Positions 47,840 to 56,434 of a stretch of 64,000 nucleotides of DNA are shown here, piece by piece; position 1 is the first letter of the stretch; each line of letters begins with the position of its first letter. Source of the stretch: Mycobacterium montefiorense (GTDB lineage Bacteria > Actinomycetota > Actinomycetes > Mycobacteriales > Mycobacteriaceae); NCBI RefSeq assembly GCF_003112775.1, contig NZ_BFCH01000019.1:121972-185971 (forward strand). Reading direction: 5' to 3'. The notes under the pieces were generated by a model. That model did no database searches. It was not told where the DNA came from and saw only the letters and a list, made by a program, of their open reading frames with translations. The position numbers were made by a program, and so were the translations under genes.

Positions 47840-48375
47840 ATGGTGATTTCGCGTCCGTGACACACATCGAGGTGCTGCGGTCCGGCATGCTGACCACCGT
47901 GCAGGACTGGCCCGGACGTACCGGGTTTTGGCATGTCGGTGTGCCGCCCTCCGGTCCGATGGACGACCTGTCGTTTCGAATCGGAAACCAGGTAATCGGA
48001 AACCCCGAGGGGGCGGCGGGCCTGGAATGTACCAAAGCCGGTCCATCGCTGCGCTTTTCAACAGCGACGTGGGTGTGTGTGACGGGGGCCGCGGCGCCGG
48101 TCACCATCGACGGGAATCCGGCTCCGCAATGGCGGTCGGTGTGCGTGCCCGCGGGGGGTGTGCTGGATATCGGCATGGTCACTGGGCCCGGTATGCGGTG
48201 CTATGTCCTTGTTGCAGGCGGCATTTGTGCATCGGAGTATCTGGGCAGCGCCGCGACATTCACGCTGGGTGCCTTCGGTGGTCACCAAGGGCGCTCGCTG
48301 CGGGACGGGGACGAACTGAGCGCCGCCGGCGGGCCAGAGGTGACGAACGGCGAACGCCACCCGCGCTCCCAATGA
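47836..48375 (+). CDS. urea/guanidine carboxylase carboxyltransferase, AHS2 N-terminal part (frame broken)
   Basis: A reading frame of 179 residues covering the first two thirds of an allophanate hydrolase subunit 2-like (AHS2) domain: VLRSGMLTTVQDWPGRTGFW, VGVPPSGPMDDLSFRIGNQV, PEGAAGLECTKAGPSLRF and TFTLGAFGGHQGRSLRDGDE. The domain then breaks off with a foreign tail ending at TGA 48373, and its missing last part is found in the next frame. In full-length urea carboxylases this domain follows the biotin carboxylase domain, which is absent here. A frameshift between about 48345 and 48375 is the simplest reading. If real, the carboxyltransferase is dead or is made by ribosomal frameshifting. 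Confidence 0.82.
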   Translation: MNGDFASVTHIEVLRSGMLTTVQDWPGRTGFWHVGVPPSGPMDDLSFRIGNQVIGNPEGAAGLECTKAGPSLRFSTATWVCVTGAAAPVTIDGNPAPQWRSVCVPAGGVLDIGMVTGPGMRCYVLVAGGICASEYLGSAATFTLGAFGGHQGRSLRDGDELSAAGGPEVTNGERHPRSQ

Positions 48376-48412
48376 GACCCAGCCCAGTATCGGCAACCGA
48401 TGGGAGCTGGCG

Positions 48413-49852
48413 GTGACCGAGGGCCCGCACGCGGCGCCCGAGTTCTTCACCCGCTCGGACATCCACGAACTGATCAGCACCGACTACACCGTGCACTTCA
48501 ACTCCGACCGAACCGGCGTTCGCTTGGTCGGCCCGAAACCACAGTGGGCTCGTCTCGACGGGGGCGAGGCGGGCTTGCACCCGTCGAACATCCACGACAC
48601 CGCGTACTGCATTGGAGCATTGGATTTCACCGGCGATACACCGATCCTGCTGGGGCCCGACGGACCCAGCCTCGGTGGGTTCGTGTGCCCGGTGACGGTG
48701 GTGAACGGCGACCGGTGGAAGCTTGGCCAGATGGCGCCTGGGGACGCGGTGCGGTTCGTGCCGGTGCGAGCCGATCGGGCACCGTCATTGCGGTCGCTTG
48801 CTACGTGCAGACGGGCGTCACTGCCGCTGGTCATCTCGACATCCGGTGACCGCGACGACGGTGTGCTTCAGCGCTACACGGCCGGCGACGGTACCGCCGT
48901 TACGTTGCGGCGCGCCGGCGACGGCGGGGTGCTCGTCGAATACGGCCTGATGGCACTGGATTTGGCGATGCGGGCACGGGTTCAAGTGCTCTATGAACAG
49001 ATCCGGGCGCGCAACGTCACCGGTGTGCTGGAACTGACCCCCGGGGTGCGGTCACTACAGATCCAATTCGCTCCCGATCAGCTGTCCTGTGCCGAAGTGA
49101 CTGAACTGGTGGCCGAAGTGGACGAATCTCTCCCGCCATGGCACGAGCTCGTAGTATCGAGTCGTTCGGTTCGGCTACCCCTGTCGTGGGACGATCCGGC
49201 CACCCACGAGGCGATCCAGCGATACATGCACGGTGTGCGTGCCGACGCGCCGTGGTGTCCGTGGAACATCGAATTCACCAGGCGCATCAATGGTCTGGAT
49301 GACCACTCGCAGGTGCACGACATCGTCTTCGACGCCAAGTACCTGGTTCTGGGGCTGGGGGATGTTTACCTGGGCGCACCGGTGGCCACGCCGTTGGATC
49401 CTCGGCATCGGCTGGTGACAACGAAGTACAACCCTGCGCGCACCTGGACACCGCAGAACGCCGTTGGCATCGGTGGCGCATACCTCTGCGTTTATGGGAT
49501 GGAGGGGCCCGGCGGTTACCAGCTCGTGGGACGCACCACCCAGGTGTGGAACCATCGTCATCCCGACGAAGCCGCCTCGTTCGAACCCGGAATACCTTGG
49601 CTACTCAGGTATTTCGACCAAATCAGCTTCTTTCCGGTGGGCGCCGAGGAACTCTTGGAACTGCGCGCGGACATGTCTGCCGGACGCGGCCAGGTCGACA
49701 TCACCAGCGGTGAGTTCTCGCTGGCTGACTATCGCCATTTTCTCAAAGACAACGACGACAGCATCGCCGAGTTCCGCCGGCAGCAAGCTATGGCGTTTAA
49801 CGCCGAACGCGAAGCTTGGCACCTCGCCGGGGAATTCACCCGGGCCTCCTGA
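48413..49852 (+). CDS. urea/guanidine carboxylase carboxyltransferase, AHS2 C-terminal part plus AHS1 domain
   Basis: An ORF of 479 residues from GTG 48413. It begins with the rest of the AHS2 domain (HPSNIHDTAYCIGALDFTGD, LLGPDGPSLGGFVCPVTVV). The open frame actually continues about 65 bases upstream of the GTG and includes GNRWELAVTEGPH, which belongs to the same domain. From residue 165 follows AHS1 (VEYGLMALDLAMRARVQVLY, GVRSLQIQFAPDQL, WDDPATHEAIQRYM). The end, SFFPVGAEELLELRADMSAG to EREAWHLAGEF, matches the region just before the biotin carrier domain, which is missing. AHS2-AHS1 is the domain order inside urea carboxylase, so this is the carboxyltransferase core of such an enzyme. Confidence 0.82.
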   Translation: MTEGPHAAPEFFTRSDIHELISTDYTVHFNSDRTGVRLVGPKPQWARLDGGEAGLHPSNIHDTAYCIGALDFTGDTPILLGPDGPSLGGFVCPVTVVNGDRWKLGQMAPGDAVRFVPVRADRAPSLRSLATCRRASLPLVISTSGDRDDGVLQRYTAGDGTAVTLRRAGDGGVLVEYGLMALDLAMRARVQVLYEQIRARNVTGVLELTPGVRSLQIQFAPDQLSCAEVTELVAEVDESLPPWHELVVSSRSVRLPLSWDDPATHEAIQRYMHGVRADAPWCPWNIEFTRRINGLDDHSQVHDIVFDAKYLVLGLGDVYLGAPVATPLDPRHRLVTTKYNPARTWTPQNAVGIGGAYLCVYGMEGPGGYQLVGRTTQVWNHRHPDEAASFEPGIPWLLRYFDQISFFPVGAEELLELRADMSAGRGQVDITSGEFSLADYRHFLKDNDDSIAEFRRQQAMAFNAEREAWHLAGEFTRAS

Positions 49853-49870
49853 AGGGAATCGATCGAAACC

Positions 49871-51499
49871 ATGAGCGTGTGGATCTGCCGACGTCCGGAC
49901 GCCGAGCTTGTCACGGAGCTGGCCCAAAGCCGTTCGAGCCGAGGAACACTGGCAGGGATGCGGCTGGCGGTCAAGGACAATATCGATGTGCAAGGCTTGC
50001 CCACCACCGCCGCCTGTCCCGAGTTCGCATATCAGCCTGACCGTGATGCACCGGCGGTGGCGGCGCTGAGGGCGGCCGGCGGGGTGGTGATCGGCAAGAC
50101 CAATCTCGACCAGTTCGCTACCGGGCTGGTGGGGACGCGTTCGCCGTATGGCGTTGTGCCCGATAGTCGAAGGCCGAGCCATGTCAGCGGTGGTTCCAGT
50201 TCGGGCTCCGCCGTCGCGGTCGCCTGCCAGGAGGCAGATATCGGGGTCGGCACCGATACGGCTGGTTCTGGCCGGGTGCCCGCAGCATTGCAGGGCCTGG
50301 TGGCAATTAAACCGACGGTTGGTGTCATCAGCACCGACGGCGTCGTGCCGGCATGCGAATCATACGACTGCCTAACGATATTCGCGCGCGAGCTGGCTTT
50401 GGCCAATCGTGCCATGGCGGTGATGGCAGCGGGTGCGCCGGGACGAAGTTGGCCGGCGGATACCCGGCTGGCGGCGCCGCCGAACCCGGTTGTCGCCGTG
50501 CCCAATGAGCTCCCCGAGCTGGACGAGCACTGGCGTGCGGCGTTCGAGAACGCTGCCGCGGCACTGGCAGACGCGGGTGCCCGCATCCGTGCCATCGACA
50601 TGACACCGTTCTTGGCGGCGGCCCGGCTTCTCTACGATGGCGCACTTGTCAGCGAAAGATATGATGCCGTAGGGGAATTCATCGACCAGCATCCCGACGC
50701 ATCGCTTGATTCGGCGGTCCAGCGGATTATTGGCGGCGCCCGCGACATCCCTGCCCATCGGCTGCTTCGAGACCGTCGGGAAGTCCAGCGGCTGTACCGC
50801 CGCGCCATGGCATCGTTAGACGGGGCCGACGCGCTGTTGGTGCCGACCGCCCCGATGCATCCGTCGATAGTCGAAGTTGCGGCAGACCCGATCGGGGTCA
50901 ATGCACGAATGGGGACCTACACCAACTTCTGCAATCTCTTCGACATGTGTGCGGTCGCCGTACCCGCGGGTACGGCGGGCGAAGCGCAGTTCGGGGTGAC
51001 GGTGCTGGGGCGGGCCTTCGATGATGCCGTGGCGCTCGACATCGCGGCAAGATTGACTGGCGACGCGTTGTCAGAAGCTAGCTGGCCGTTGGCCGTTGCC
51101 CGCAACGTCGAGCTGGTGGTCTTCGGCGCACATTTGCGTGCCGGCCCGCTGGCGCACCAGCTCACTGACCTCGGTGCCAGTTTCGCCGGTGCGGCGACTA
51201 CCGCGCCGCGCTACCGGATGGCAGTGCTGGATGGCGACCTGCCCAAGCCGGCGGTGACCCGAACACCCGACGGAACAGTCGGCACGGCGCTGACGGGGCA
51301 CCGTTGGCTGCTTTCGCCGGCCGCGCTCGGTACGTTCCTGGCTGCACTACCGGCGCCGATGCAGCTCGGCAAGGTTGAACTAGCCGACGGCACTTGGTGC
51401 ACCGCGTTCGGCTGCGACGCAGCGGTCGCCGCTGCCGGCACCGACATCAGTTGCTACGGCGGCTGGGCCGCGGCGATCGAGGCAGGCGCGGTCGGTTAG
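49871..51499 (+). CDS. atzF: allophanate hydrolase
   Basis: A protein of 542 residues. The amidase-signature domain has the catalytic lysine in RLAVKDNIDVQG (about residue 35) and the serine-rich stretch VSGGSSSGSAVAVA, with the nucleophile Ser downstream in GVGTDTAGSGRVPAALQG. NPEP-like VPTAPMHP is another family mark. The C-terminal 120 residues (VELVVFGAHLRAGPLAHQL to the GGW near the end) match the AtzF C-terminal domain that decarboxylates N-carboxycarbamate. The enzyme breaks allophanate into ammonia and carbon dioxide. It closes the operon, 18 bases after the carboxyltransferase frame, with a weak Shine-Dalgarno AAGGGA. Confidence 0.92.
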   Translation: MSVWICRRPDAELVTELAQSRSSRGTLAGMRLAVKDNIDVQGLPTTAACPEFAYQPDRDAPAVAALRAAGGVVIGKTNLDQFATGLVGTRSPYGVVPDSRRPSHVSGGSSSGSAVAVACQEADIGVGTDTAGSGRVPAALQGLVAIKPTVGVISTDGVVPACESYDCLTIFARELALANRAMAVMAAGAPGRSWPADTRLAAPPNPVVAVPNELPELDEHWRAAFENAAAALADAGARIRAIDMTPFLAAARLLYDGALVSERYDAVGEFIDQHPDASLDSAVQRIIGGARDIPAHRLLRDRREVQRLYRRAMASLDGADALLVPTAPMHPSIVEVAADPIGVNARMGTYTNFCNLFDMCAVAVPAGTAGEAQFGVTVLGRAFDDAVALDIAARLTGDALSEASWPLAVARNVELVVFGAHLRAGPLAHQLTDLGASFAGAATTAPRYRMAVLDGDLPKPAVTRTPDGTVGTALTGHRWLLSPAALGTFLAALPAPMQLGKVELADGTWCTAFGCDAAVAAAGTDISCYGGWAAAIEAGAVG

Positions 51500-51536
51500 A
51501 CCGGCCGCTGTCGACGCGCGTGCGACCAGGGCGTCG

Positions 51537-51588
51537 CGTGTGCGCTTAGCGCCGACTCCGTCGGCGTGTCAGCACCCAACGCGCACAC
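51537..51588. repeat. nested inverted repeats after the allophanate hydrolase gene, possible terminator
   Basis: CGCCGAC/GTCGGCG (51550-51556 and 51560-51566) form a small hairpin. It is flanked by GTGTGCGC (51537-51544) and GCGCACAC (51581-51588), an outer 8-base inverted repeat. There is no T-run. The rest of the 254-base gap to the thiolase gene shows nothing else except a ribosome binding site. Confidence 0.4.
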
Positions 51589-51753
51589 TCATCGCCGGCA
51601 GTGCGTCAACGAATTGGCAAGCCCCACCGCGCGGGATCGGTGTGGCCACTGTGACGCCCGGTCCGCGCACATCTCCTATACCACCCCGGCACTAGGCCGC
51701 CCAACCCCTTGGTTGACAATCGAGGCAAGACCGGAGTCAAAGGAGACATAACC

Positions 51754-52902
51754 ATGCCTGAAGCTGTCATCGTCGAAGCCGTGCGCTCGCCAATCGGCAA
51801 GCGCAACGGCGGACTTTCCGGGGTGCACCCCGCGGAGCTGTCCGCGCAGGTGCTCAACGGACTGGCCACCAGGGCCGGTATCGATCCCGTAATCGTTGAC
51901 GACGTTATCTGGGGCTGCGTGATGCAGGCCGGCGAGCAAGCCCTCGACATCGGCCGCACCGCGCTGTTGACCGCGGGGTGGCCGGAGACCGTCCCGGGCG
52001 TGACCGTCGACCGCCAGTGCGGATCCAGCCAGCAGTCCATCCACTTCGCCGCGGCCGGCGTGGTGGCCGGCCACTACGACGTGGTCGTCGCCGGCGGCGT
52101 GGAGTCGATGTCGCGCACCCCGATGGGGGCCTCACTGGCCAATGGTGGCCGGCCCTACCCGCAGGAATTCATCTCCCGCTACGACGGCAAGATTCCCAAC
52201 CAGGGCCTGGGCGCCGAGATGATCGCCGAGCAGTGGGGACTCGACCGTACCGCGCTCGACCAGTTCTCCCTCGACTCCCACGAAAAGGCCGCTGCTGCAC
52301 AGGATTCCGGCGCCTTTGACGACCAGATCGTGGGCATCAAGGATTCCGACGGCAACGTCGTGCTCAAGGACGAAGGCATCCGCCGCGGCACGCCGATGGA
52401 GAAGATGGCCTCGTTGAAGCCGGCGTTCAAGGAGGACGGCGTGATTCACGCCGGTAACTCCTCGCAGATCTCCGACGGCGCGGCCGCGCTGCTGTTCATG
52501 TCCGCGGAGAAGGCCAAGGACCTGGGACTCAAGCCAATTGCCAAGGTGCACACCGCAACCCTGGCCGGAGCCGACCCGGTCATCATGCTGACCGCGCCCA
52601 TCCCGGCCACCCAGAAAGTGCTGCAGCGATCCGGCCTCTCCATCGACGACATCGGTGCCTACGAGGTCAACGAGGCGTTCGCGCCAGTTCCGCTCGCCTG
52701 GCTGAAAGACATCGGCGCCGACGAGACGAAGCTCAACCCCAACGGCGGCGCGATCGCGCTCGGCCACCCACTCGGCGGCTCCGGGGCGCGGATCATGACC
52801 ACGCTGCTGTACCACATGCGGGACAAGGGAATTCGCTACGGCCTGCAGACGATGTGTGAGGGTGGTGGCCAGGCCAACGCCACCATTGTGGAGCTGCTGT
52901 GA
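51754..52902 (+). CDS. acetyl-CoA C-acyltransferase (thiolase)
   Basis: A protein of 382 residues. The acyl-accepting cysteine is in TVDRQCGSSQQSIHFA (about residue 90), the general-base histidine in NGGAIALGHPLGGSGARI, and the second cysteine near the C-terminus in TMCEGGGQANATIV. The enzyme cleaves or forms 3-ketoacyl-CoA. ATG 51754 has AAGGAGA upstream. The stop overlaps the next start (GTGA), so it works with the crotonase encoded there. The position corresponds to Rv1135A in M. tuberculosis, where I recall only a short remnant annotated, so this is a full-length counterpart. Confidence 0.95.
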   Translation: MPEAVIVEAVRSPIGKRNGGLSGVHPAELSAQVLNGLATRAGIDPVIVDDVIWGCVMQAGEQALDIGRTALLTAGWPETVPGVTVDRQCGSSQQSIHFAAAGVVAGHYDVVVAGGVESMSRTPMGASLANGGRPYPQEFISRYDGKIPNQGLGAEMIAEQWGLDRTALDQFSLDSHEKAAAAQDSGAFDDQIVGIKDSDGNVVLKDEGIRRGTPMEKMASLKPAFKEDGVIHAGNSSQISDGAAALLFMSAEKAKDLGLKPIAKVHTATLAGADPVIMLTAPIPATQKVLQRSGLSIDDIGAYEVNEAFAPVPLAWLKDIGADETKLNPNGGAIALGHPLGGSGARIMTTLLYHMRDKGIRYGLQTMCEGGGQANATIVELL

Positions 52903-53702
52903 CGGACGCTGACGGCGCCGCACCGGCGGTGCTGGTCGAGCGCCGGGGCAACGTGATGGTGATAACCATCAACCGGCCCGAAGCGCGCAACGCGATCAAC
53001 GCAGCCGTCAGCATCGGCGTCGGGGATGCGCTGGAAGAAGCGCAGCACGACGCCGACGTGCGGGCAGTGGTGATCACCGGCTCCGGCGACAAATCGTTTT
53101 GCGCCGGAGCCGATCTCAAGGCGATCGCTCGCCGGGAGAACTTGTATCACCCCGACCACGCCGACTGGGGCTTTGCCGGTTACGTGCGCCACTTCATCGA
53201 CAAGCCCACCATCGCCGCGGTCAACGGCACCGCGCTGGGTGGCGGCACCGAGCTGGCGCTGGCCAGCGACCTGGTCGTCGCCCACGAGCTGGCCAAATTC
53301 GGTCTGCCCGAGGTCAAACGCGGATTGATCGCCGCTGCCGGCGGTGTCTTTCGCATCGTCGATCAGCTGCCCCGCAAGGTGGCGATGGAACTGCTGTTGA
53401 CCGGTGAACCGATGACGGCGTCCGACGCCTGGGAATGGGGCCTGGTCAACCAGGTCGTCAAGGAAGGCTCCGTGCTGGACGCCGCGCTGGCGATGGCGGC
53501 CCGCGTCACCGTGAACGCGCCGCTGTCGGTGCAGGCCAGCAAGCGCATCGCTACCGGCGTCGACGACGGCGTGATCACCGGCGACGAGGTGGGCTGGGAG
53601 CGCACCGTGAACGAGATGCGCACCCTGATCAGATCCGAGGACGCCAAGGAAGGGCCATTGGCGTTCGCCGAGAAGCGGGAGCCGGTCTGGAAGGCGCGTT
53701 AG
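52899..53702 (+). CDS. enoyl-CoA hydratase/isomerase (Rv1136 type)
   Basis: A protein of 267 residues of the crotonase family. The oxyanion-hole segment is SFCAGADLKAIARRENL and the second glycine region is AAVNGTALGGGTELALASDL. The two usual catalytic acids can be sought in GLPEVKRGLIAAAGGVFRI, in which the Glu of LPEV is conserved. It hydrates or isomerises enoyl-CoA in fatty acid or side-chain beta-oxidation and is coupled to the upstream thiolase by the GTGA overlap at 52899. It converges on the next gene with a 2-base gap. Confidence 0.93.
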   Translation: MTDADGAAPAVLVERRGNVMVITINRPEARNAINAAVSIGVGDALEEAQHDADVRAVVITGSGDKSFCAGADLKAIARRENLYHPDHADWGFAGYVRHFIDKPTIAAVNGTALGGGTELALASDLVVAHELAKFGLPEVKRGLIAAAGGVFRIVDQLPRKVAMELLLTGEPMTASDAWEWGLVNQVVKEGSVLDAALAMAARVTVNAPLSVQASKRIATGVDDGVITGDEVGWERTVNEMRTLIRSEDAKEGPLAFAEKREPVWKAR

Positions 53703-53704
53703 CG

Positions 53705-54721
53705 CTAGCTCGCCAGGATGTTGACCCCGAAGCCGAACACACCGGGTAGGCGTTCACACGCTGGCACTATCGCGGGTCGCGTCATTCGTGGCGTGCTGGC
53801 CAACACGACGGCCCGGGTCAGTAGGCGGTAATTGCGGGTAACCCGGTGCCACGCCGCCTCATATGCCGCCGGTGTGTCATTGACGATGGCGTCGAGGACC
53901 GCCCCGGCCTGTTTGACGGCCAGGCTGACTCCTTCGCCGGTCAGCGCGTCCTCGTAGCCCGCCGCGTCGCCCACTAGCAGCACCCGGCCCGCGACGCGGC
54001 GCGAGACGACCTGCCGCAGTGGGCCGCAGCCGCGCGCGTGCCCGCGGCTCGCGCCCTCGAGGTGGCGGGCCAGCCGCGGAAACCAGCCCAGCTCGGGGCG
54101 TCCCTGAGACAGGATCGCCACGCCGACCAGATCCGGCTCGACCGGCGTCACGTACGCCTCTCCCCACCGGGACCAGTACACCTCGACGAACTCCGACCAC
54201 GGCGGCACCGTGAAATGCCAACGCACGCCGTACCGTCGCGGTTTCCCGGCCGTGGCCTTGATGCCGGCGCACCGCCGTACCGTCGAGTGCAGTCCGTCGG
54301 CCCCCACCAAGAACTTCGCCCGGATGCCGGCGGCGGTCACGCCATGCGCGTCCTGCTCGACGCTGGTCACCTTGGTCCGAATCCATTCGGTGTCTTGCTC
54401 TTTGGCGCGTGCTTCTAGCGCCGCATGCAGGGTAGTCCGCCGCACACCGCGGCCCGGACCGGCGCGAAACAGGTCCTCGGCGCGGCGCTGCTCGCTGACG
54501 TACGCGATTCCGCGAAACGGCATGCCGGCGGGGTCGACGCCGAGCGACGTCAGTTCGGCGAGGCCGCCGGGCATCAGCCCCTCGCCGCACGCCTTGTCGA
54601 TCGGATCCTCGCGCGGCTCGGCCACGATCACCGACAGCCCGTGCCTGCGGGCCTGCAATGCCGTGGCGAGCCCACCCGGGCCGCCGCCGACGATCAGCAG
54701 GTCGGTGTCGTACCTGCTCAT
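53705..54721 (-). CDS. FAD-dependent oxidoreductase (geranylgeranyl reductase/SrsC-like)
   Basis: A protein of 338 residues. The FAD fold begins LLIVGGGPGGLATALQARRH. The family's C-terminal FAD motif is GRVLLVGDAAGYEDALTGEG. The segment PIDKACGEGLMPGGLAELTS is shared by geranylgeranyl-reductase-like and aromatic hydroxylase-like flavoproteins. It corresponds to Rv1138c. In the operon it follows a methyltransferase and a type III polyketide synthase, the same trio as Streptomyces srsA-srsB-srsC, where the flavoprotein hydroxylates an alkylresorcinol ring to a quinol. That role is likely here. ATG 54721 overlaps the stop of the methyltransferase gene by four bases. Confidence 0.88.
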   Translation of the reverse strand: MSRYDTDLLIVGGGPGGLATALQARRHGLSVIVAEPREDPIDKACGEGLMPGGLAELTSLGVDPAGMPFRGIAYVSEQRRAEDLFRAGPGRGVRRTTLHAALEARAKEQDTEWIRTKVTSVEQDAHGVTAAGIRAKFLVGADGLHSTVRRCAGIKATAGKPRRYGVRWHFTVPPWSEFVEVYWSRWGEAYVTPVEPDLVGVAILSQGRPELGWFPRLARHLEGASRGHARGCGPLRQVVSRRVAGRVLLVGDAAGYEDALTGEGVSLAVKQAGAVLDAIVNDTPAAYEAAWHRVTRNYRLLTRAVVLASTPRMTRPAIVPACERLPGVFGFGVNILAS

Positions 54722-55218
54722 GTGTAGCCCAACGCGGAGTTCTCCACCCGGATGCGCACACTGAGCAGGATCGCGTTGGCGACGGTGAACGTCGCCGCCG
54801 TCAGCCACGCCGTGTGTACCAGCGGTAATGCGAACCCTTCAGCCACCACTGCAACATAGTTCGGGTGGTGCAGCCACCGGTAGGGCCCCCGGTTCACCAG
54901 GGGCGCTTCCGGCAACACGATCACCCTGGTGTTCCACCGCCGGCCCAGGGTTCCGATGCACCACCAGCGCAGTACCTGACTGGCCGCCGCGATCGCCAGC
55001 ATCGGCCAGCCCAGCCACGGAATGAACGGCCGGTGCAATGCCCACGGTTCCACCACGCAGCCGACCAGTAGAGCGGTGTGAATGAGGACCATCACGATGT
55101 AGTGCGGCCGGCCAAACTCCTTGGCGCCCTGGGTAAGAGACCATTGCGCATTCCGCTTGGACAGCACCAGCTCCGCGACGCGCTCGAGCCCGACCGCCAG
55201 AATCAGCAGGTAGTACAT
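54718..55218 (-). CDS. isoprenylcysteine carboxyl methyltransferase-like membrane methyltransferase (SrsB-like)
   Basis: A protein of 166 residues with four or five membrane helices. The SAM-binding signature of the ICMT family is at the end: NTRVIVLPEAPLVNRGPYRW and LHHPNYVAVVAEGFALPL ('GPY.y.RHPnY'). The N-terminal part MYYLLILAVGLERVAELVLS is the typical first helix. It corresponds to Rv1139c. In Streptomyces SrsB, a relative, methylates the hydroxyl of alkylresorcinols made by the adjacent type III PKS; the gene order here supports the same role rather than protein methylation. It is flanked by the PKS gene (33 bases upstream) and overlaps the flavoprotein gene. Confidence 0.88.
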   Translation of the reverse strand: MYYLLILAVGLERVAELVLSKRNAQWSLTQGAKEFGRPHYIVMVLIHTALLVGCVVEPWALHRPFIPWLGWPMLAIAAASQVLRWWCIGTLGRRWNTRVIVLPEAPLVNRGPYRWLHHPNYVAVVAEGFALPLVHTAWLTAATFTVANAILLSVRIRVENSALGYT

Positions 55219-55251
55219 GTCACCACTATCTCGCGTATCAGGCTTCCGGGG

Positions 55252-56352
55252 CTACCAGGCCAGCAGAACGAGCTCGGCGCAGAAAGCCGGACCCATCGCG
55301 ATCATGAGGCCAAGCGAACCAGCTGATGGCGGATCCGCCAGGTTGGCCGCAAGCACGTCCAGCACCGAGACCGACGACAAGTTGCCGTTGTCGCGCAGCG
55401 AGTTTCGGGTTCGATCAAGGGCGTTGCCGGGCAGTTCCAGCACTTCTTCGACCGCTTCGATGACCGCGGGCCCACCGGGGTGGCAAACCCACGCCGAGAT
55501 GTCCTGCGGTGTCAGCCCATGGTCGGCGAGGAACTTGCGGACGTCGTTACCGAGGTATTTCTGCGCGACGTTCACCACGTCGGCCGACAAGACGATCTGG
55601 AAGCCCTCACTGCCGATTTTCCAGCCCATAACGTCTTCGGTGTCCGGATACAGCCTGCTCCGGGTGGCCAACACCCTGGGCCCCCTACTTTGGGTGTCCA
55701 GGTGGTCGGCGCCGCGCGCGATCACGGCGGCGGCGCCGTCGCCGAACAGGCTGGTGGCAACGAGATTGGCTATCGAATGGTCGTTGCGCTGGATCGTCAA
55801 TGTGCACAGTTCGACGGCCAGCAACGCGGCCACCTGGTCGGGGAAGGCACGCAGATAATCGTGCATGCGGGCCACACCTGCCGCGCCTGCCACGCAGCCC
55901 AGGCCGAACATTGGGACGCGCTTGACGTCTTCGCGCAGTCCGACCCGCCCCGCCAGTCGCGCCTCGATCGAGGGTACGGCCAGCCCGGTGACGGTCGTCG
56001 AGAAGACGATGTCGACGTCCGACGGCTTCACCTTGGCTTCGTCAAGTGCCGTGAGCAGGGCCCGCTCACCCAGATCGAGTGCTACCTCGAGGTAGGCCTC
56101 GTTTGCCTCGGTGAAGCCGCTCAGCTGCTCCATTCGATCCATCGACACCGCGAGATGGCGTTGATCGACCCCGCTGGTCATGGCAAAGCGCCGAAAATGT
56201 TCGCCAAGGACGCCGCTTAACCTGTCGATGAGCGCGTCTTGCCGGTGATAGTTCTGCGGGAACTCCACGGCAACCGCTGCTACTGACGGATCCGCACTGG
56301 CCACGGTTTGCAACGCCAGGCGTGCGGAATTACCCCCTCTGATGTCCTCCAT
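55252..56352 (-). CDS. type III polyketide synthase
   Basis: A protein of 366 residues of the chalcone/stilbene synthase family. The Cys-His-Asn triad is visible: Cys in MFGLGCVAGAAGVARM (about residue 153), His in VCHPGGPAVIEAVEE and Asn in RDNGNLSSVSVLD. GLREDVKRVPMFGLGC and SLFGDGAAAVIARG also match. Such enzymes extend a long-chain acyl-CoA starter with malonyl-CoA to alkylpyrones or alkylresorcinols. As first gene of an operon with an ICMT-type methyltransferase and a flavoprotein, it most resembles srsA of the methylated phenolic lipid pathway. ATG 56352 is the only sensible start. It is divergent from the NAD-binding protein gene 82 bases away. Confidence 0.94.
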   Translation of the reverse strand: MEDIRGGNSARLALQTVASADPSVAAVAVEFPQNYHRQDALIDRLSGVLGEHFRRFAMTSGVDQRHLAVSMDRMEQLSGFTEANEAYLEVALDLGERALLTALDEAKVKPSDVDIVFSTTVTGLAVPSIEARLAGRVGLREDVKRVPMFGLGCVAGAAGVARMHDYLRAFPDQVAALLAVELCTLTIQRNDHSIANLVATSLFGDGAAAVIARGADHLDTQSRGPRVLATRSRLYPDTEDVMGWKIGSEGFQIVLSADVVNVAQKYLGNDVRKFLADHGLTPQDISAWVCHPGGPAVIEAVEEVLELPGNALDRTRNSLRDNGNLSSVSVLDVLAANLADPPSAGSLGLMIAMGPAFCAELVLLAW

Positions 56353-56434
56353 GCTTTTAGTTACGGTGCCCTAACTCGATTGGTTCAACGCCGTTCTGGT
56401 TTAGACGCGCCCCTTGCGGGATAGGGTCAGGGGT

